A stretch of 64,000 nt of DNA from Microplitis mediator (Eukaryota; Arthropoda; Insecta; Hymenoptera; Braconidae). Of this stretch, positions 11,151 through 20,221 are shown piece by piece. The translations under genes were made by a program, and so were the position numbers. The stretch covers positions 11,989,264-12,053,263 of the forward strand of contig NC_079975.1 of assembly GCF_029852145.1 (NCBI RefSeq), given 5' to 3'. Under the pieces are notes generated by a model, which worked only from the letters and a program-made list of their open reading frames with translations, searched no databases and had not been told where the DNA came from. Numbering within the stretch: the first letter of the stretch is position 1; each line of letters opens with the position of its first letter.

Positions 11151-12184
11151 TGTTGTAATAATAATTAAATAAAGACATGCCAGGACTGGTTGGTGGTTGG
11201 GATGTTTGAAAAATACGCATATTTAAAAATATAACAATATTTTTATTTGTCACAGCACAAAATATCACTGGGTTGCAAATTAAATAGTTTATTTAATTTA
11301 TAAATACTGTTAATTGTCTGAGCTCATGAATACGTGAATAATTGAATACAAATTATTGAGTTGAGCTCGAGTAAATAGTGAATTAAAAATAATCAAGTTG
11401 AGTTTAATTGAACACTGAGTTGAATGCAAAAATGTCATGATAATAAGTAACATGATGTCAGAGGTTACTGAGCGAAGTGAACACATTAATTACTATTTTT
11501 AATAGCACTGAATACATAAATATTTTTGTTATTGAGTTTTAATAGTGATGATCACTTAATTGAATTGAATTTAATGAGCTCATGATAAATTACACTGATT
11601 TTAATTTATCTGTTGAACACGTGGTAGCATGATAGCAGAGGCTACTGAGCGAAATATAACTTTGAAATTAATTAAGAAATTGAGCATAATGATAATTAAA
11701 TAAATAATAAAACTGAGTCTTTTAAATTAATTGAGCACTGATAGCAAGTAAATGTTTAATAAATAATGCACCTGTTGCTTTCTCGATGATATAACCTCGT
11801 CAGGAACAGGTTGTAGAACGCTGGATTTCTTGAAGTTGTTTTATATTTATTTTTTGAGCTCTGAGCTCGCAATTATAAAAATAATTATATTTTTTGATAG
11901 AGTTATGAACCCTTAACGTAGTTTATTGATTACTTTTAATGATTTACTCGAGATGAGCGCAATTTTAATAGATTATACAAAACACGTGGTGACACTTGAA
12001 ATTGTATAAACGAATAGATAATGGCGTCGGTCTTCTTGCCACGAGGCAGGAAAAATCCATGCGCATGCGTCGCACAGTGCAAGTCAAGTTCTCATAGATG
12101 GACACTAGGCCCCAGTAGGTGCTGCCTCTATTTGTCGGAAGTTCAACTACATTCAAATTTGAATGTAGTTGTGATTACGCAACA
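11151..12184 (-). repeat. BEL 3' LTR (relative to element)
   Basis: 1034 bp, bounded by TGTTG and CAACA, indistinguishable by eye from 17864-18897. It contains many TGAGT/TGAGC words on the + strand. Short frames inside it occur in both LTR copies and are not genes. Confidence 0.93.
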
Positions 12185-12195
12185 TTCCGCCCGCC
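12185..12195 (-). other. BEL polypurine tract
   Basis: On the - strand GGCGGGCGGAA immediately precedes the 3' LTR, the position expected for the plus-strand primer. Short for such a tract, but rightly placed. Confidence 0.65.
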
Positions 12196-12271
12196 ATCAG
12201 CAACAGAGTTGATGATTGATGAGTTCCTGAGTACTTGATCTTTTGATGAGCATGTCATTGAACCAGTGAAG

Positions 12272-15200
12272 TTATTCTTCGTCATCTTCTTGTGGTTCTG
12301 GTTCAATTGGTAGGAGTGCGAGCTTCGTAATTGGACGAGTGAGTGTTGAGTTCACTGTTTTAAGCGTAGCAACCCTGGTCAATCCATCTTTGCCAGGGTG
12401 GAGTGCGATAATACGAGCGAGAGGCCACCTGGTTGGTGGAAACCTTTCGTCGGTGAGTAATACAAGTGACCCAACTTGAATTTGATGAGTTGGACGTTGC
12501 CACTTGGTGATTGCCAGTTGTCTTTGAAGATAACTTGTAGACCAATGATTCCAGAACTGTTGAACACGTTGTTGTAGAAATTGCCATCTGGACAATCGAG
12601 AACTATTTGTATCGATGAGTGCTGGTTCAGGAATCATGTTGAGTGCTCGTCCAATCAAGAAGTGACCAGGAGTGAGTGCATCCATATCATCTGGATCTTC
12701 CGTGAGTGGCTCCAATGGTCTTGAATTCAATATAGCTTCAATTTGCGTAAGAAGAGTCGTAAATTCTTCAAACGTAAATGAAGACTCTCCCACTGATCGA
12801 GTAAGATGATGCTTGAGTGATTTGACAGCAGCTTCCCACTTTCCACCCATATGTGGAGCTGCTGGTGGATTGAAATGCCAGGTAATACTGTTCACAGTGA
12901 TGTGATCCAGTATTTCTCTTGACTCTTGAGTTCCTTGAGTGAACAGACGGTTGAGATCAGTTTCAGCGCCTTTGAACGTCGTTCCACAATCGCTGTAGAG
13001 TGCTGTGCAGATGCCTCGTCGGCTGATAAATCTGCGGAGTGCTGCGATGAACCCACTAGAGCTGTAGTCGCTGACTACCTCTAGATGTACTGCTGACGTA
13101 GAAAGGCAGACAAAAACACAAATCCAGCCTTTGTATGTTTTTGCTCCTCTGCGTCTCCAATTTTTGAGTGTTATTGGACCAGCATAGTCAACTCCAGTGT
13201 GAGTGAATGCAGATGATGGAGTGACTCGTGATACTGGTAGCTGACCCATGAGTTGTTGAGCTCTATCAGCACGATGTCGTGCGCATCTTATACATTTGAG
13301 TATAATTGAGCGTACTGGTTGTCTACCGCCAATGATCCAGTACTTTTGTCGTATGAATGCAAGAGTAAGTTGAGTACCACCATGCATGGTACGCTGATGA
13401 GCATCAGAGATGATGAGTTTAGTGAGTGCCGCATTCCGTGGTAGAATAGCAGGATGCTTACTTTGGTCTTGATTTGGAGAATTTTCCAACCGTCCACCTA
13501 CTCGAATGATGCCGTCGGTGTCAATGAATGCAACTAATCGAGCAAATGGATGACCATTAGGCCATGGTGCGTGTTTGGAGTGCATGTTGATCTCGTTTGA
13601 AAAATGAATGCGTTGAGTTTCTTTGATACAGAAGTTGAGTGCAGAAATTACTTCGTCAGAAGTAATTGGAGCCTTGAGTGATGAGTTCGGTGATTTCTTG
13701 ATCATGTCACGAAGTCTAAAGCAGATTGCAGTAGCTCGTAACATGCGTAGGAGTGGTATTGGCCGTTCCATGATAGGCCAATTTGATTTCAATGGTGAAT
13801 TCGATGAGAACAGAGCCAGTCCAGGCCGTTCTTCTGCTTGAGCTCCTGTATCATCGATTGATGGACATTTAGGCCAGGACGATGAATTTTTGAGCAACCA
13901 TGGTGGGCCAGTCCACCATAGTTGATGATCACGGAGTTGAGTAGGTGTCAACCCTCGTGTTGCGCAGTCTGCTGGATTTTGTGTGCCCGGAATGAAATTC
14001 CAGTGGCCATCTGGAAGTAGATCTTGAATATGTGACACCCTATTCCGAACAAACTCCTTCCAGCGAGACGGATGAGATTTAATCCACGTGAGTGTAATTG
14101 TTGAGTCCGTCCACAAGTATGTTGGCGATTGAGTGAGATTTAGAGTGCTCTGGCAGTGTTTTGTGAGTTTTGCCAACATGTGCGCTGCGGTGAGTTCTAA
14201 CCTTGGTATCGTTAGTCGTTTTAACGGAGCTACCTTGGTTTTGGAGCAGAGCAGCGTAACTCTGACTCCATGAGCAGGTGTGTGGACTTTGATGAACACG
14301 GCAGCTGCCATTGCCAATTGAGAGGCGTCCGAGAATCCATGGATTTCGGTGGTTGAGCACGTGGATGAGTGGATCCATCTTGGAATTTTGATTTCAGAGA
14401 TAAGTTTGAGTTCATTTTTGAAGTTTCTCCATTTATGCCGTTGATTGGCTGCCAATGGAGTGTCCCAGCTGAGCTTTTCGAGCCAAAGCTCCTGCATGAA
14501 TACCTTGGCTCGAATGATGAGTGGTGCGAGAAATCCAAGAGGATCAAAGATTTGAGCAATCTCTGATAAAATGATCCTTTTTGTAAATTTTGGAGTTGAG
14601 CATGGTGGTGAGTACGTAAAAAAGAACTGATCTGAGTGTGAGGACCAGTACATGCCCAGAATCTTGGTGCTGGAGTCTGGATCCTCGAATTTATGATTTT
14701 TGATCGCTTCCACATGATTGAGTTGTTGTAATTTTGGATGATTGCTTGCCCATTTAGCAAGAGGGAATCCGCCCGCCTTGCAGAGTGCTTCAAGTTGATC
14801 AGCAACTTGTTGTAATGAGTTCAAGTCATCGGCACCACCAAAGATATCGTCAACATATCTTCCGTGGGTGAGTGGAATGATCGCAAGAGGAAATCGATGT
14901 CCTTCGTCTTCAACCAATTGAAGTAGAGCACGAACGGCCAAATATGGAGCTGGTCTGGTCCCGTAAGTGACCGTGGTGAGTTTATATGGAGTTATTTGGC
15001 CTTGTTGGTTGAACCAGAGTATTTGTTGAAGTGATTGATCGCGTTCGTCGACCAAAATCTGTCTAAACATCTTCGTGATATCTGTTATGAAGATGAGCTT
15101 ATGAGTGCGAACTCCTATGAGTACGTCGAAGATGTCTAGTTGCAGTTTTGGACCGGTGTGAAGCACATCGTTGAGTGAAAGACCTGAGCTGGTGGTTTTG

Positions 15201-16255
15201 GAACCGTTGAAAACTACTCGCAGCTTGGTTGTGATGCTGCTTTCCCGTAAGACTCCATGATGAGGGAGATAGTAGTCTGGTTCACTTGTTATTGATTGAG
15301 TTGATTCCACCATGTGGTTGAGTTCTTCGTACTCCTTCAGAAAATCAAGGTAGAGTGCTTTCAAACGATCGTCATGATCTAAACGACGTTTGAGATGAAT
15401 AAGACAGCGGTATGCTGCTGAGTACGAATTTCCCAGCTGTTGAGGTGACGATTTGATTGGCAGTCGAACTATGTATCGTCCTGAACTGTCTCGTCGATGA
15501 GTTTGTTGAAAATGCGCTTCACACGCCTCCTCATCTGGGTTGAGTTCCTTGATTTTGCTGACTGGAATTTCTTCTTGAGTCCAGAAGCGTGATAGCAGGT
15601 CTTGAAGTTGTTGAGTTGACTGCTCGACAGCAGCATGATAAGTAATAGATGGTCGATGAGTGCGTTGAGTAACTGGACCAAGTAATATCCATCCGAAGAT
15701 GGTATCTTGAGCGATTGGCAGGCCTTCAGACCTTTTAATGAGTGCATCTTTAATGATAAGACCATAATGATCGGCACCAATGATGATATCAATTGGTCCT
15801 GGTCTCATGAACGCTGGATCTGCCAATTGTAGTTGTTTGTATTGGTCCCAGTTGAGTGTGTTGAGTGCAACAGATGGTAGTTGAGTAGTAAGACCACCTA
15901 GTATATGAGCACTGATGATGACTGAGTCGTTTGAATGCCTAGATGAAAGCTTGAGTGCAACTTGACCTTTAGTTCTACCAGCATTGGCAACACCAATACC
16001 AATAATCTGGATAGATGAGTGAGTGCGTTTAAGTTTGAGTGAATTTACCAAGGAATCTGAAACAAACGATAATTCAGACCCTGGATCCAGCAATATGCGT
16101 ACTGGATGAGTACTTAACTTGGTGATCAAGTCCACTAGGCATGTTGCGAGTAAGATTGCTGGGCGATGAGTGCGGGTAAGATGAGTACCAGACGTGTTGA
16201 GTGCAATTGAGTTCAGTTGAGCGTCGCTCGAGTCGTCATGTGGAAGCAGACGTCT
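12272..16255 (-). CDS. pol: BEL/Pao Pol polyprotein (protease, RT, RNase H, integrase)
   Basis: The frame is open from just after the gag stop (16256) to 12272 and has no ATG near its front. A GTG at 16135 is only a codon inside the frame, so translation probably depends on passing the gag stop. Domains in order, numbered from the codon at 16135: aspartic protease with DPGS at 17-20 (the second residue is Pro where retropepsins have Thr or Ser); reverse transcriptase with YVDD at 427-430; RNase H starting near the FSDAS motif; an HHCC zinc finger (HGGTQ to CIRCARHR); integrase core with DYAGP, a catalytic Asp in SDCGTTF near 1048, and Glu in GGKWEA; and a C-terminal domain of the BEL type (DUF5641-like). 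All expected motifs are present, so the enzyme set looks intact. Confidence 0.92.
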   Translation of the reverse strand, partial: RRLLPHDDSSDAQLNSIALNTSGTHLTRTHRPAILLATCLVDLITKLSTHPVRILLDPGSELSFVSDSLVNSLKLKRTHSSIQIIGIGVANAGRTKGQVALKLSSRHSNDSVIISAHILGGLTTQLPSVALNTLNWDQYKQLQLADPAFMRPGPIDIIIGADHYGLIIKDALIKRSEGLPIAQDTIFGWILLGPVTQRTHRPSITYHAAVEQSTQQLQDLLSRFWTQEEIPVSKIKELNPDEEACEAHFQQTHRRDSSGRYIVRLPIKSSPQQLGNSYSAAYRCLIHLKRRLDHDDRLKALYLDFLKEYEELNHMVESTQSITSEPDYYLPHHGVLRESSITTKLRVVFNGSKTTSSGLSLNDVLHTGPKLQLDIFDVLIGVRTHKLIFITDITKMFRQILVDERDQSLQQILWFNQQGQITPYKLTTVTYGTRPAPYLAVRALLQLVEDEGHRFPLAIIPLTHGRYVDDIFGGADDLNSLQQVADQLEALCKAGGFPLAKWASNHPKLQQLNHVEAIKNHKFEDPDSSTKILGMYWSSHSDQFFFTYSPPCSTPKFTKRIILSEIAQIFDPLGFLAPLIIRAKVFMQELWLEKLSWDTPLAANQRHKWRNFKNELKLISEIKIPRWIHSSTCSTTEIHGFSDASQLAMAAAVFIKVHTPAHGVRVTLLCSKTKVAPLKRLTIPRLELTAAHMLAKLTKHCQSTLNLTQSPTYLWTDSTITLTWIKSHPSRWKEFVRNRVSHIQDLLPDGHWNFIPGTQNPADCATRGLTPTQLRDHQLWWTGPPWLLKNSSSWPKCPSIDDTGAQAEERPGLALFSSNSPLKSNWPIMERPIPLLRMLRATAICFRLRDMIKKSPNSSLKAPITSDEVISALNFCIKETQRIHFSNEINMHSKHAPWPNGHPFARLVAFIDTDGIIRVGGRLENSPNQDQSKHPAILPRNAALTKLIISDAHQRTMHGGTQLTLAFIRQKYWIIGGRQPVRSIILKCIRCARHRADRAQQLMGQLPVSRVTPSSAFTHTGVDYAGPITLKNWRRRGAKTYKGWICVFVCLSTSAVHLEVVSDYSSSGFIAALRRFISRRGICTALYSDCGTTFKGAETDLNRLFTQGTQESREILDHITVNSITWHFNPPAAPHMGGKWEAAVKSLKHHLTRSVGESSFTFEEFTTLLTQIEAILNSRPLEPLTEDPDDMDALTPGHFLIGRALNMIPEPALIDTNSSRLSRWQFLQQRVQQFWNHWSTSYLQRQLAITKWQRPTHQIQVGSLVLLTDERFPPTRWPLARIIALHPGKDGLTRVATLKTVNSTLTRPITKLALLPIEPEPQEDDEE

Positions 16256-17761
16256 TTATTGAGTGCCTTTAGCGGCTGAGCTAGATGGTTTTTGAGTGCT
16301 GTTGAGTCCCGGGTGTATCATGGTGTGATATTTTTGTTCACACACCCTGCAGGTGAATTGTGAATTGCACGCATCCGGTAGATGATGGCCAAAACAATTT
16401 TCACAAAGTCGCTTCTCCACAACGACTTGAGTGCGTTGAGCCTTTGTGAGTCCCAAGAATTGAGTGCATCTCACAATAAAGTGATCTCCTTTACACAAAT
16501 CACAGGGATATTGTGCAGGAGGGAATACCTTCTTGGGAGGCTTCTTGAGTGCAGTAGATGAGTTCGTGGCTGGAGATTTAGTTTCCGATGAGTGCGAGTT
16601 GGAAACAGCAGCAGCAGAGTATGACGCTGGTTTTCCAGATGAACGTGGTGGTTTGGATGCCTGCTCCACCCGTTCTTGAGCACGAGCACGACTGACTAGA
16701 AAGTCATTGAGCACTTTGAGTGATGGGTATTCAGTCGAAGCACCCATTTTGTTCTCCCAGAGCTCCCGGTTGTGTGAGTCCAGTTTAGATATGATCAACT
16801 GCGTAAGCAGCGGATTCATATCTGAGTTCAATTGTACCCCGAGTGCGTTGAGTGCGTTGATTACCTCTGAAACGGTGTTCAGAAGGTAATTGAGCTGCTC
16901 AGATGAGCGTGAAGTGAGTGCATGCATGTTAAGGAGCTTGTCCAGTTGAGCACCGATGAGTAGGCGAGGGTTGTCATATCTCTCCTTGAGCTGATTCCAC
17001 GCAGGTACAAATTGGTCGTCGCACATTTGTACACTGGCGAGGCTGAGTGCGGCTTGTCCTTGCAGACAGCTCTTCAGGTACTGAAGACGTTGAACTGGAG
17101 CAAGTTCTTGAGCATTTATCACCATTGAGGTGAATGAGTCCCTGAATTCCGGCCAGTTCTCGTAACGCCCATCGAACTTGGGAATTGCGAGTGCTGGCAA
17201 ATGAGTTGGAGCCCGGGTTGAGTGTATTACAGTTGGAGCAACAGCTGGAACTGGTATTGAGTTGATGAGTGCGATGAGTTTGCCCTTGGCGTTGATATAC
17301 GACCTGTACACCAGGTCGTATACTCCGTCCTTGACATATGAGCTCTCCAAGAACTCCTTGGTGCAGGTGAGTGCTAGTGAGTCGTGAGTGAGGTTGAACT
17401 GGTGCCATTCACCCTCGAGTAACTCAAGTCGAGACTTGAGTTGAGCCAAGCCGTCGGAAACGGTGAGCATAGCAGCCAGAGATTCCCAGTCTGAGAAGAC
17501 TCTAAGCCGTGAGTGCTGGCTGATAACTTTCAGCTCGAGTCCTGGGGAAATCGTCGATTTCCTGGGAGTGCGTTTGAGTTTCTGCCTAGACTGATCTCCC
17601 TCGCCGGGGTTCACAGTCTCGGTAGCGCTTGAGTCGCTGAGGCCTTGATTGTCGACAACGTTGATTACTGGAAAGAGGTGTTGGTCCGTGGGGGTACCTT
17701 CAGGGACCTCTGAGTGCTCCTGGTCCTTTGGAAGACCCTTCTTCTTCTCTTCATCCCCCAT
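16256..17761 (-). CDS. gag: BEL/Pao Gag
   Basis: 501 residues from ATG at 17761, the first ATG after the primer-binding site. Residues about 180-290 match the DUF1759 Gag domain of Pao elements (IPKFDGRYENWPEF, LKSCLQGQA, RYDNPRLL). A Cys/His-rich tail near residues 415-485 forms zinc knuckles (CDLCKGDHFIVRC, CENCFGHHLPDAC, CRVCEQKYHTMIH). The role is particle assembly and RNA packaging in the cytoplasm. The frame ends at TAA (16258-16256) and then continues open in the same frame into pol. Insect BEL elements usually have a continuous gag-pol frame, so this stop is either a read-through site or a fresh lesion. ACTCA is strongly over-represented on the coding strand here as well. Confidence 0.9.
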   Translation of the reverse strand: MGDEEKKKGLPKDQEHSEVPEGTPTDQHLFPVINVVDNQGLSDSSATETVNPGEGDQSRQKLKRTPRKSTISPGLELKVISQHSRLRVFSDWESLAAMLTVSDGLAQLKSRLELLEGEWHQFNLTHDSLALTCTKEFLESSYVKDGVYDLVYRSYINAKGKLIALINSIPVPAVAPTVIHSTRAPTHLPALAIPKFDGRYENWPEFRDSFTSMVINAQELAPVQRLQYLKSCLQGQAALSLASVQMCDDQFVPAWNQLKERYDNPRLLIGAQLDKLLNMHALTSRSSEQLNYLLNTVSEVINALNALGVQLNSDMNPLLTQLIISKLDSHNRELWENKMGASTEYPSLKVLNDFLVSRARAQERVEQASKPPRSSGKPASYSAAAVSNSHSSETKSPATNSSTALKKPPKKVFPPAQYPCDLCKGDHFIVRCTQFLGLTKAQRTQVVVEKRLCENCFGHHLPDACNSQFTCRVCEQKYHTMIHPGLNSTQKPSSSAAKGTQ

Positions 17762-17840
17762 AGTGAGCTCCTTGACCTGTGAATGGGGTTATATGAGTAC
17801 AGCTGCCCAATGATGATGCTACCGACACAACCAACCAACC

Positions 17841-17858
17841 ATCCGGCTCGAAGGACCA
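17841..17858 (-). other. BEL primer-binding site, tRNA-Tyr
   Basis: On the - strand TGGTCCTTCGAGCCGGAT lies five bases inside the 5' LTR. Its complement ends in GGCTCGAAGGACCA, the 3' end of animal tRNA-Tyr from established tRNA sequences. All 18 bases fit. Confidence 0.8.
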
Positions 17859-17863
17859 TAAAA

Positions 17864-18897
17864 TGTTGTAATAATAATTAAATAAAGACATGCCAGGACT
17901 GGTTGGTGGTTGGGATGTTTGAAAAATACGCATATTTAAAAATATAACAATATTTTTATTTGTCACAGCACAAAATATCACTGGGTTGCAAATTAAATAG
18001 TTTATTTAATTTATAAATACTGTTAATTGTCTGAGCTCATGAATACGTGAATAATTGAATACAAATTATTGAGTTGAGCTCGAGTAAATAGTGAATTAAA
18101 AATAATCAAGTTGAGTTTAATTGAACACTGAGTTGAATGCAAAAATGTCATGATAATAAGTAACATGATGTCAGAGGTTACTGAGCGAAGTGAACACATT
18201 AATTACTATTTTTAATAGCACTGAATACATAAATATTTTTGTTATTGAGTTTTAATAGTGATGATCACTTAATTGAATTGAATTTAATGAGCTCATGATA
18301 AATTACACTGATTTTAATTTATCTGTTGAACACGTGGTAGCATGATAGCAGAGGCTACTGAGCGAAATATAACTTTGAAATTAATTAAGAAATTGAGCAT
18401 AATGATAATTAAATAAATAATAAAACTGAGTCTTTTAAATTAATTGAGCACTGATAGCAAGTAAATGTTTAATAAATAATGCACCTGTTGCTTTCTCGAT
18501 GATATAACCTCGTCAGGAACAGGTTGTAGAACGCTGGATTTCTTGAAGTTGTTTTATATTTATTTTTTGAGCTCTGAGCTCGCAATTATAAAAATAATTA
18601 TATTTTTTGATAGAGTTATGAACCCTTAACGTAGTTTATTGATTACTTTTAATGATTTACTCGAGATGAGCGCAATTTTAATAGATTATACAAAACACGT
18701 GGTGACACTTGAAATTGTATAAACGAATAGATAATGGCGTCGGTCTTCTTGCCACGAGGCAGGAAAAATCCATGCGCATGCGTCGCACAGTGCAAGTCAA
18801 GTTCTCATAGATGGACACTAGGCCCCAGTAGGTGCTGCCTCTATTTGTCGGAAGTTCAACTACATTCAAATTTGAATGTAGTTGTGATTACGCAACA
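17864..18897 (-). repeat. BEL 5' LTR (relative to element)
   Basis: 1034 bp, indistinguishable by eye from 11151-12184. It should hold the promoter and polyadenylation signals of the element. Confidence 0.93.
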
Positions 18898-19480
18898 AAA
18901 ATAGATAAGAATAATTGTACGACAAATAATGACTGTTAAAAGAATATAAAAAGTGAAATTAGTTTTTCCACGAAAAAGTGAAAACATTGAAAAACATCGT
19001 CCGACTGCTGACGCAACAGCATCCGCGTCGAACGATGATAACGAACTCCCTCTTTTTGGGAATAAGGCCCTAAAACCTTATCCCACTTTTCTCTAGGGTG
19101 TTGGCTCATGTAAAGATATAAAAAGCCGATGCCCAATGCATCAAGCAGCTCAGCTCACACTCGTACACTCTCACATCAACCAGAAATTATAATAGTGCGG
19201 CTTATAACACGCAAGTAAACTCTCGGTTTAAATCGATTATATTATTCTTTTGACACGAAGTTATTTGTCACATAATAATTGTAAACCCAAGTGTATATTT
19301 ATCCAAATTCTTCGACTATTCTATTTTATATGAATAAATCAAACATATTTATTCTTTAAATCACGACCAAGTTATTTCGAGCTTTCGAGAACTACCCCGT
19401 ATCCGAAGATCTACAGTCACGTCCAATTCAAATAATTCGCGCCGGCAACTCACAAGCCGACACGACTCCAGGACGTAACA
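18898..19480 (+). repeat. Gypsy 5' LTR, second part, with BEL target duplication
   Basis: 18898-18902 (AAAAT) is the second copy of the BEL target duplication. 18903-19480 is the remaining 578 bp of the Gypsy LTR, ending CGTAACA. Two differences from the 3' LTR are visible (GTAAACCC/GTAAACTC and CAGTCACG/CAGTCATG). Confidence 0.92.
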
Positions 19481-19498
19481 ACTATATATAATTAAAAT

Positions 19499-19509
19499 TG
19501 GTGGCAGCG
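19499..19509 (+). other. Gypsy primer-binding site candidate, tRNA-Leu
   Basis: TGGTGGCAGCG starts 18 bases after the LTR end. It complements the last 11 bases (CGCTGCCACCA) of tRNA-Leu(AAG) as known in animals. The match breaks further in, and the offset from the LTR is larger than usual, so the assignment is tentative. Confidence 0.5.
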
Positions 19510-20221
19510 ACGGACTCGAACAGCCTCGAAGTAGCCTGGTGATTTTCAAACGAAGAATTCAAAAATCCGGAAAATTTTTTTTCCGTAAATCAGAAAATTT
19601 TTCATCACAGTGAGTAAATTTAAAAAACAGAAATTTTTTTTAAACACACATATTTTTGAGGTAAAAATTTCGAAAATTTTTTTTTACGAGAATTAAATTG
19701 TGAAAATTTAAATTAAAATTCAAAATTAAATCGCGGAGTTTAAACAAAAGTAATTAACAAAAATTAAATAAAATTTAAAAACTAATATCAAGAATTTAAT
19801 AAAAAAAAAATAAATAATAAAGCCGAAGTAAATTTAATAAATTTTTAACAAAATAAAAGTGAGAGTTTTTAAAAAAAAAAAAAATAAAAAAAATAAAATA
19901 AAAATCAAGAAACATCAAGAGATCATAAATATATAATAACAGCATCGAATATATACATTGAAAATATTTTCTACGAGCATCATTCAATCATCAAGAAATT
20001 GAAAATTTTCCTACGGCGATTGGGCATATCGTCATTATCAACATCAACGAAAACTACGACAGCACTAGCAGAGAGATCAACGGCAGCGATAACAACGACA
20101 GCAGCGATTACGATCACCAGCGCACTAGCAGCTTATACCTGTATATTCAATTAAGTAGTAAGTCAATTATATTGTTGAATTTTTTTTTTTTTCCTCTGTC
20201 TTTTAAATATATATATATAAA
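19510..20221 (+). other. Gypsy untranslated leader
   Basis: About 0.7 kb of A-rich sequence lies between the primer-binding site and the gag ATG, with no frame of note. It probably contains packaging signals. A TA run (TATATATATA) lies just upstream of the ATG. Confidence 0.6.

Larger units (their letters stand above)
11151..18897 (-). mobile_element. BEL/Pao LTR retrotransposon, very young, nested in the Gypsy 5' LTR
   Basis: Two 1034-bp LTRs (11151-12184 and 17864-18897) begin TGTTG and end CAACA on the + strand. By eye they are identical. AAAAT is duplicated on either side (11146-11150, 18898-18902), matching the 5-bp duplication usual for BEL/Pao. Reading on the - strand the order is 5' LTR, primer-binding site, gag (17761-16256), pol (16255-12272), polypurine tract, 3' LTR. 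Its position inside the Gypsy LTR proves it arrived second. The only visible defect is an in-frame stop between gag and pol. Confidence 0.95.

Noticed and set aside
11965..12212. Small frames repeated at 18678-18869
   Set aside because: They lie in both BEL LTRs, so the repetition comes from the LTR and does not indicate a gene family.
16133..16135. GTG as the start of BEL pol
   Set aside because: It is an ordinary Val codon in an open frame that reaches up to the gag stop; a GTG start is not expected for this eukaryotic element.
18936..19136. 66-codon frame repeated at 29049-29249
   Set aside because: It lies in both Gypsy LTRs and has no recognisable product.
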